Assembly (NCBI RefSeq): GCF_026151205.1 | Contig: NW_026971972.1 | Location: 1 to 12,155, forward strand | DNA from: Bolinopsis microptera | Taxonomy: Eukaryota; Ctenophora; Tentaculata; Lobata; Bolinopsidae | DNA length: 12,155 nt | Reading direction: 5' to 3' | Shown here: one piece after another, positions 7,821 through 12,155 of the stretch | Numbering within the stretch: the first letter of the stretch is position 1 | Layout: the number at the start of each line of letters is the position of its first letter | The notes under the pieces: generated by a model | The model's input: only the letters and a program-made list of their open reading frames with translations | Database searches by the model: none | What the model was told of the DNA's origin: nothing | Program-made: the position numbers and the translations under genes

Positions 7821-8159
7821 CATGTATTACCGATTATTCAACCAATACCATATCATAAATTCTAATATTGGAAACACTGCATAGAATGGATGTCTAAAAC
7901 TGTAATTATAAAATTGAGAGGATTGCTCTATTAAAGACCTAGGCTTATAAATTATAATATTGTTCACCAATCTAGAGCCGGTAGAGAATGTGGTGTCGCT
8001 ATTGCCTTTAAGAAAGATCTTAGCTTCAATAAACGCCCTAAAAAGACCCATAACTCCTTTGAACAACGACCTTCTTCGTTTTTGCTGTGTCTATCGATCT
8101 TGTACAGCTAAAGGCCTCCCCCAGCCTCGGATCTTAGGATTGGATTTGCAAAAATTCCT
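7821..8159. other. Non-coding stretch, nothing identified
   Basis: Short open frames occur on both strands (for example plus 7960–8175) but show no recognisable domain, and no start context or splice signal can be defended. Base composition is mixed. From about 8150 the CTAAGACA words of the following minisatellite begin, so the right edge grades into that array. Confidence 0.4.
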
Positions 8160-8625
8160 AAGACAAACTGCTTAAGAAAAGCTAAGACTGCAAAAAAAGC
8201 TGAGACAAAATTTAAGCGAACCTGAGATGTCAAAATAAGCTAAGACAGCGAAAAGTCTTAAGACAAAATTTAAGGAAACCTAAGACAGCAGATAATCCTG
8301 AGACAAAATTTAAGGAAACCCAAGACAGCGAAAAATCCTAAGACAAAATTTAAGAAATCCTGAGACAGCGAAAAATCCTGAGACAAAATTTAAGAAATCC
8401 CGAGACAGCGAAAAAACCTGAGACAAAATTTAAGAAATCCCGAGACAGCGAAAAAACCTAAGACAAAATTTAAGAATCCTGAGACGCGCGAAAAAACCTG
8501 AGACAAAATTTAAGAAATCCCGAGACAGCGAAAAATCCTGAGACAAAATTTAAGAAAACCTGAGACAGCGAAAAATCCTGAGACAAAATTTAAGAAAACC
8601 TGAGACAGCGAAAAATTTTTAGATA
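8160..8625. repeat. 40-bp minisatellite
   Basis: The core AGACAAAATTTAAG starts at 8261, 8301, 8341, 8381, 8421, 8461, 8501, 8541 and 8581, an exact 40-bp spacing through nine units. Degenerate units lie to the left (8161–8260, core near 8203). Each unit has two related halves, one reading CTGAGACAAAATTTAAG and one reading CTGAGACAGCGAAAAA, so the 40-mer probably arose by duplication of a ~20-mer. Substitutions such as TGAGAC, CGAGAC and TAAGAC vary between units. Indels are balanced: the 8461 unit loses an A and gains CG with the register kept. No open frame of interest crosses it. Confidence 0.95.
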
Positions 8626-8639
8626 CAATTTATACAATA

Positions 8640-8785
8640 GCCACAAGAATATACATGGATATTACATCTTTTAATTTCTTGCAAAGAATATAATAAATAC
8701 AATATTACTAGGTATAGTAGGAATGTCAATAAGTCAATAGAATTTGTCTGAAACCTCTATGTGCCTGCTAATGAAGTGAGTATCC
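8640..8785. other. AT-rich spacer, nothing identified
   Basis: Between the minisatellite and the next short repeat the DNA is AT-rich and without reading frames, clear repeats or recognisable RNA genes. Confidence 0.5.
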
Positions 8786-8838
8786 CAGATCATATCTTTC
8801 CAGATCATATCCCAGATCATATCTTCACAGATCATATC
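8786..8838. repeat. Four short direct repeats of CAGATCATAT
   Basis: CAGATCATAT starts at 8786, 8801, 8813 and 8828, spaced 15, 12 and 15 bp. In each unit TC follows, and the 12-bp spacing reflects loss of three bases in one unit. It is a young microduplication or an array of a short binding word. No function can be assigned. Confidence 0.85.
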
Positions 8839-8890
8839 TTTACAGGTAGGACTGTATAATGGGGGCCCAATGTTATAGCGGACATCATCT

Positions 8891-8930
8891 CCCCCCCCCC
8901 CCCCCCCCCCCCCCCCCGGCCCCCCCCCCC
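8891..8930. repeat. C homopolymer tract, C27-GG-C11
   Basis: Twenty-seven C residues (8891–8917), GG, then eleven C residues (8920–8930), followed by TTACCCC-type words. The complementary strand is a long G-run able to form G-quadruplexes, and the C strand could form an i-motif. The apparent polyproline frame across it is an artefact. The length is likely unstable and may be affected by sequencing error. Confidence 0.9.
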
Positions 8931-8996
8931 TTACCCCTTCTTACCCCCAGCAAAGTGCAAAGAAACTGCCACAAACTGCTACAATCTCCGAGAAAT
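8931..8996 (+). repeat. Dispersed repeat, copy 1
   Basis: Two adjoining blocks recur near the right edge of the window. TTACCCCTTCTTACCCCC (8931–8948) corresponds to TTTACCCCTTTTTACCCC (11921–11938). The 48-bp block starting AGCAAAGTGCAAAG (8949–8996) corresponds to 12072–12119 with one difference. In copy 1 the blocks touch, while in copy 2 about 130 bp lie between them. A TAGCGGA word precedes the C-tract here (8876–8882) and lies inside the gap of copy 2 (11946–11952), so the copies are rearranged relative to one another. Confidence 0.8.
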
Positions 8997-9161
8997 CTAC
9001 TTATTGAGTTATTGACTAGCTTGCTAAAATTCATCGGCAAATTACCGCTGCTCGAATCAATCAAAAGTTACCTAGCCAGGCCCATTTCAGTTTTGAGTAC
9101 TGGAGTCGGTTATCTAGTCAAAGCCTAGCTTTTTTGTAACTTGCAAGTGCTTTTGCGGATT

Positions 9162-9196
9162 GTCGTGGATTTCGGCAAATAGTCGTGGATTTCGGC
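9162..9196. repeat. 15-bp direct duplication, 20-bp period
   Basis: GTCGTGGATTTCGGC occurs at 9162–9176 and exactly again at 9182–9196. This is a local tandem duplication with no apparent function. The surrounding 9000–9320 interval otherwise shows no gene or structure. Confidence 0.85.
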
Positions 9197-9320
9197 GATA
9201 TTTTCAGATTATTCTTCAATGTCCTCAAACCTGAGCACTGGGACTATTTTGCTACTATCTGAATTATTTGCTCAAGCTACTGGCTCGCTAGGTTCAAAGG
9301 TTTATTTCCTATTTATCATG

Positions 9321-9424
9321 AAAAAAAAAATTGTGCTGGGTAAAAGTTTATACGGTGTTCACGCAGGTTTGAACACCCGACCTCGCGCAGAGCTAGCCGA
9401 TCGCCTAGCAGCTAAGCTACTCGG
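9321..9424 (-). mobile_element. tRNA-derived SINE-like pol III unit
   Basis: Read on the minus strand, 9419–9402 gives TAGCTTAGCTGCTAGGCG, a good pol III A box with a D-arm whose stem can pair (GCTT with AGGC). Minus 9376–9366 gives GTGTTCAAACC, a B box. The A-to-B start distance is 43 nt, as in a tRNA. A run of ten T residues (plus-strand A 9321–9330) lies ~36 nt beyond the B box and could terminate pol III. Anticodon and T stems do not pair convincingly, so this is not a working tRNA but a tRNA-related SINE head or a decayed tRNA copy. A possible anticodon loop CTAGCTC (anticodon AGC) is weak. No tail duplication is resolved. Confidence 0.6.
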
Positions 9425-9448
9425 GTGATGTACCCATGAAATTTTTGA

Positions 9449-9466
9449 TGTAAATATATATTTACA
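9449..9466. repeat. 18-bp perfect palindrome at the left end of the foldback structure
   Basis: TGTAAATATATATTTACA is its own reverse complement. It lies directly outside the first satellite monomer. The sequence GTAAATATAGAGTTGATGAATCC, read on the minus strand from 11926, has the same order of words (GTAAATATA then GATGAATCC), suggesting that this is the outer edge of the inverted repeat. Confidence 0.8.
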
Positions 9467-10668
9467 GTAGATGAATCCATAAATTTGGAACATGGGCACA
9501 TCACAGTATTGGCCGTATTTGAGTGCTGGGAAGGCTCAGTTCGGTTTTCTAAGATGGATATAGCCGTAAGCTAGGCCTAGGAGCCATCAAAAGTCGTATA
9601 AAATTACCCATGGAATGACCAGAAATGAACGAAAATGAACATTCTTCTCAAAGTGCTCCGAATGGTTTAAAATGGGTCGGAAAGTGTTCACATTGGTCCT
9701 AGGACCACTCAAACCAAGTTTGGGAATCACTGCAAGTCTAGAACCGATGTTACATATGTTCCAAAATGTTCCAATTTTGGGACAATAATCCTCCTGAGAA
9801 TCCAGATTTTTGGAACATGGGCACATCGAAGTATTGGCTGTATTTAAGTGCTGGGAAGCCTCAATTCGGTTTTCTAAGATGGATGTAGGTAAAAACTAGG
9901 CCTAAGAGCCATCAAAACTCAAATAACATTACCCAGGTTCATGGAATGAACGAAAATGAACAAAAATGAATATTGTCCTAAAAATGCTCAGAACGGTTTA
10001 AAATTGGTCGGAAAGTGTTTATATTAGTCCTAGGACCACTCAAACCAAGTTTGGGAATCACTGCATGTCTAGAACCGATGTTACCAATGTTCCAAAATGT
10101 TCCAATTTTGGGACAATAATCCTTCTGAGAATCCAGATCTTTGGAACATGGGCACATCGAAGTATTGGCTGTATTTAAGTGCTGGGAAGCCTCAATTCGG
10201 TTTTTTAAGATGGATATAGGTAAAAACTAGGCCTAAGAGCCATCAAAACTCAAATAACATTACCCAGGTTCATGGAATGAACGAAAATGAACAAAAATAA
10301 ATATTGTCCTAAAAATGCTCAGAACGGTTTAAAATTGGTCGGAAAGTGTTTATATTAGTCCTAGGACCACTCAAACCAAGTTTGGGAATCACTGCATGTC
10401 TAGAACCGATGTTACCAATGTTCCAAAATGTTCCAATTTTGGGACAATAATCCTTCTGAGAATCCAGATCTTTGGAACATGGGCACATCGAAGTATTGGC
10501 TGTATTTAAGTCCTGGGAGGCGTCAATTCCGTGTTTTAAGATGGATATAGGTAAAAACTAGGCCTAAGAGCCATCAAAACTCAAATAACATTACCCAGGT
10601 TCATGGAATGAACGAAAATGAACAAAAATGAATATTGTCCTAAAAATGCTCAGAACGGTTTAAAATTG
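9467..10668 (+). repeat. ~331-bp tandem satellite, left arm, about 3.6 copies
   Basis: GGAACATGGGCACATC begins at 9487, 9812, 10143 and 10474, giving periods of 325, 331 and 331 bp. Monomers 2 and 3 differ at only a few sites, while monomer 1 at the outer edge is more diverged and shorter. The fourth monomer stops abruptly at 10668 within TTTAAAATTG. Each monomer holds an internal near-palindrome (TGTTCCAAAAT, GTTCCA, ATTTTGGGACA, e.g. 9758–9785). As 331 is not a multiple of three, no frame can pass from monomer to monomer. The open frames seen inside are incidental. Confidence 0.95.
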
Positions 10669-11044
10669 ACAAAAAGACGAAGACTGAACCCCGACACAAC
10701 GACAAAATCCATTTTCATCTCCACCTGGTCCGTTAAAACGGTCTGTATAAAGAAGTCTTACTGTAGAGTAATTGAGTAGTTTATTTTTATATACAGATTT
10801 TATAATATACAGTATTTTATAACATACAGTATTTTTACTAGATAATAAACGTAGAATTTAATTTGCTGTTTACTAAATGACTGTTATCTTTGTTTTCAAA
10901 ATACAAAGCACACTCAAATACAGCTAGTGATGTCAAAAATTTATATCAAAATATTGGAGGATTATTAAAACCAAAATATTTGCCCAATAAAATAATTTCT
11001 GTCTAATTGTACATAATTCTGATCGCAACTTTAAGACCCTGTTG
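10669..11044. other. Unpaired spacer between satellite arms
   Basis: The sequence is unrelated to the satellite. The left 80 bp are mixed in composition and the rest AT-rich. Three degenerate ~18-bp repeats containing ATACAG and TTTTA lie at ~10790–10840. No gene, tRNA or ribozyme motif was recognised. The right boundary is soft because satellite similarity fades over 11040–11065. Confidence 0.6.
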
Positions 11045-11800
11045 GATGAAAATATTGACTCTTTGCCACCATTTTTTAACCATTCTGAGCGCTTTGAGGA
11101 AAATTTTCATGTTCGTTGTTCATTCTATAAACTTGGGTAATATTATTCGACTTTTGATGGCTCCTCTAGGCCTAGTTTTTTTTATATCCATCTTAGAAAA
11201 CCGAATTGAGGCTTCCCAGCTCTTCGATGTCCCCATGTTCCAAAAATCTGGATGCTCAGGAGGATTATTGTGACAACATTGGTAACATCGGGTCTAGACA
11301 TGAAGTGATTCCCAAACTTTCCGACCAATTTTAAACCGTTCTGAGCATTTTTAGGACAATATTCATTTTTGTTCATTTTCGTTCATTCCATGAACCTGGG
11401 TAATGTTATTTGAGTTTTGATGGCTCTTAGGCTTAGTTTTTACCTGCATTCATCTTATAAAATCGAATTGAGGCTTCCCAGCACTTAAATACAGCCAATA
11501 CTTCGATGTGCCCATGTTCCAAAGATCTGGATTCTCAGGAGGATTATTGTCCCAAAATTGGAACATTTTGGAACATTGGTAACATCGGTTCTAGACATGC
11601 AGTGATTCCCAAACTTGGTTTGAGTGGTCCTAGGACTAATATAAACACTTTCCGACCAATTTTAAACCGTTCTGAGCATTTTTAGGACAATATTCATTTT
11701 TGTTCATTTTCGTTCATTCCATGAACCTGGGTAATTTTATGCTACTTTCGATGGCCCCTAGACCTAGCTTGCAACTATATCCATCATTTACAATTATTTT
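11045..11800 (-). repeat. ~331-bp satellite, right arm (inverted), about 2.3 copies
   Basis: Reverse complements of the left-arm monomer. GATGTSCCCATGTTCC (S = C or G) occurs at 11226 and 11505, 279 bp apart, so the monomer between them is short by ~52 bp. Two deletions explain this: ~20 bp of the AATTGGAACATTTTGG region after 11272, and ~32 bp in the TGGTTTGAGTGG region after 11318. The inner edge (11045–11200) is strongly diverged, and 11465–11740 is closest to the left arm. Similarity fades after about 11790. Confidence 0.9.
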
Positions 11801-11838
11801 TGGCACTATTTAGAGCTTATTAGGGTAAATAAATGCAT

Positions 11839-11894
11839 GGGACACTTTTGGGACAATTTTGGGACATGTTCCAAAAATGTTCCAAAAATGTTCC
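11839..11894. repeat. 56-bp imperfect palindrome of GGGACA/TGTTCC words
   Basis: Three GGGACA words spaced 11 bp (11839, 11850, 11861) are followed without a loop by three TGTTCC words spaced 11 bp (11867, 11878, 11889). The two 28-bp halves pair with two mismatches and three G·T pairs. These words also occur in the satellite monomer, so the palindrome looks like an amplified piece of the monomer at the outer end of the right arm. Confidence 0.85.
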
Positions 11895-11920
11895 AAAAAT
11901 CTGGATTCATCAACTCTATA

Positions 11921-12155
11921 TTTACCCCTTTTTACCCCAGTTCCATAGCGGATATTATGCCAAATTATTAGACGGAGATCGTCAACTAATATTTCTTCGG
12001 ATATTTCTCCGGTTTGCAGTTCCATAACCTTATCCGGAGACCATCTACGGTAATTTTGTTGATTCTCACATAGCAAAGTGCAAAGAAATTGCCACAAACT
12101 GCTACAATCTCCGAGAAATTCCCGGAGAGCTTCATCTCCGTATAAAATTTTGCCC
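11921..12155. repeat. Dispersed repeat, copy 2, and right flank
   Basis: The ACCCC block (11921–11940) and the 48-bp AGCAAAGTGC block (12072–12119) are shared with 8931–8996. Between them lie ~130 bp absent from copy 1 apart from the TAGCGGA word. This part is rich in CTCCGG/CCGGAG words (TTTCTCCGG near 12003, TATCCGGAGA near 12032, TCCCGGAGAG near 12119), which could form short stems. Short open frames cross it on both strands without recognisable domains. The repeat may continue beyond the window. Confidence 0.65.

Larger units (their letters stand above)
9449..11926. mobile_element. Foldback structure with satellite arms in inverted orientation
   Basis: The left arm (9449–10668) and right arm (~11045–11926) carry the same ~331-bp satellite in opposite orientation around a ~375-bp unrelated spacer. 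Outer ends match: GATGAATCCATAAATTTGGAACAT at 9471–9494 against minus-strand GATGAATCCAGATTTTTGGAACAT ending at 11911. Long blocks such as 11465–11740 look near-identical to the complement of monomers 2–4. No transposase or other gene is present. It could be a non-autonomous foldback transposon or an inverted satellite junction, and no convincing target-site duplication was found at the ends. Transcription across it would give a long hairpin RNA. Confidence 0.75.

Noticed and set aside
7960-8175. 71-codon plus-strand frame
   Set aside because: It has no recognisable domain and its end runs into the minisatellite. It could be an exon, but nothing supports that.
8160-8625. CRISPR array
   Set aside because: Units are contiguous 40-mers without unique spacers, and the context is eukaryotic.
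8859-9128. 89-codon frame with a polyproline run
   Set aside because: It is a translation of the C homopolymer followed by dispersed-repeat DNA. There is no domain, and its composition is an artefact.
9355-9424. Functional tRNA gene on the minus strand
   Set aside because: A and B boxes fit, but anticodon and T stems do not pair, so it is treated as tRNA-derived.
9587-9826. Minus-strand frame in the satellite, and similar frames at 11007–11273 and 11182–11376
   Set aside because: All lie within satellite monomers. The 331-bp period is not divisible by three, and no frame is kept between monomers.
11810-12097. Overlapping frames on both strands near the right edge
   Set aside because: They cross the terminal palindrome and dispersed repeat, lack domains and mirror each other on opposite strands, as expected by chance in such DNA.

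Overview
This window looks like repeat-dense, accessory DNA from an animal nuclear genome, most likely an invertebrate. There are no prokaryotic operons or ribosome binding sites. The coding sequence is made of non-LTR (LINE-type) retrotransposon genes, and the rest is minisatellite, palindromic and satellite DNA plus a tRNA-derived SINE-like unit. The species cannot be named from the sequence. A PHD–endonuclease–RT gene and a SGNH-hydrolase ORF point to the CR1/Jockey-like retrotransposon world of metazoans, but this is inference.

Left third (1–3690). A long ORF, open to the left edge of the window, encodes an AlkB-type 2-oxoglutarate/Fe(II) dioxygenase domain with all five signature residues, then a proline-rich linker and an SGNH-hydrolase-like domain. 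SGNH/esterase domains are known in ORF1 of some CR1-like elements, and an AlkB domain beside one is the most unusual thing here. About 680 bp without visible coding follow. Next comes a 5'-truncated, frameshifted reverse transcriptase pseudogene ending in TTAG-type short repeats.

Middle (3690–7170). A 1094-residue uninterrupted ORF encodes a PHD-type zinc finger, an apurinic-like endonuclease and a reverse transcriptase, all with catalytic motifs intact. Its last ~25 codons and stop codon lie inside a cluster of nested inverted repeats, so its natural 3' end seems to have been lost or replaced.

Right part (7170–12155). No convincing gene is present. The stretch holds AT-rich palindromes, a decayed 3' tail of a relative of the first RT element, a 40-bp minisatellite in exact register, a short CAGATCATATC repeat, a C-rich homopolymer and two copies of a 48-bp dispersed repeat. 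It also holds a minus-strand tRNA-like pol III unit and a ~2.5-kb foldback structure. The left arm of that structure is a tandem satellite of ~331 bp, and its right arm is the same satellite in reverse orientation.

Together the window reads as nested retrotransposon insertions beside satellite-bearing foldback DNA. The only gene that looks recently active is the 3816–7100 ORF. The most novel candidate is the AlkB–SGNH protein.
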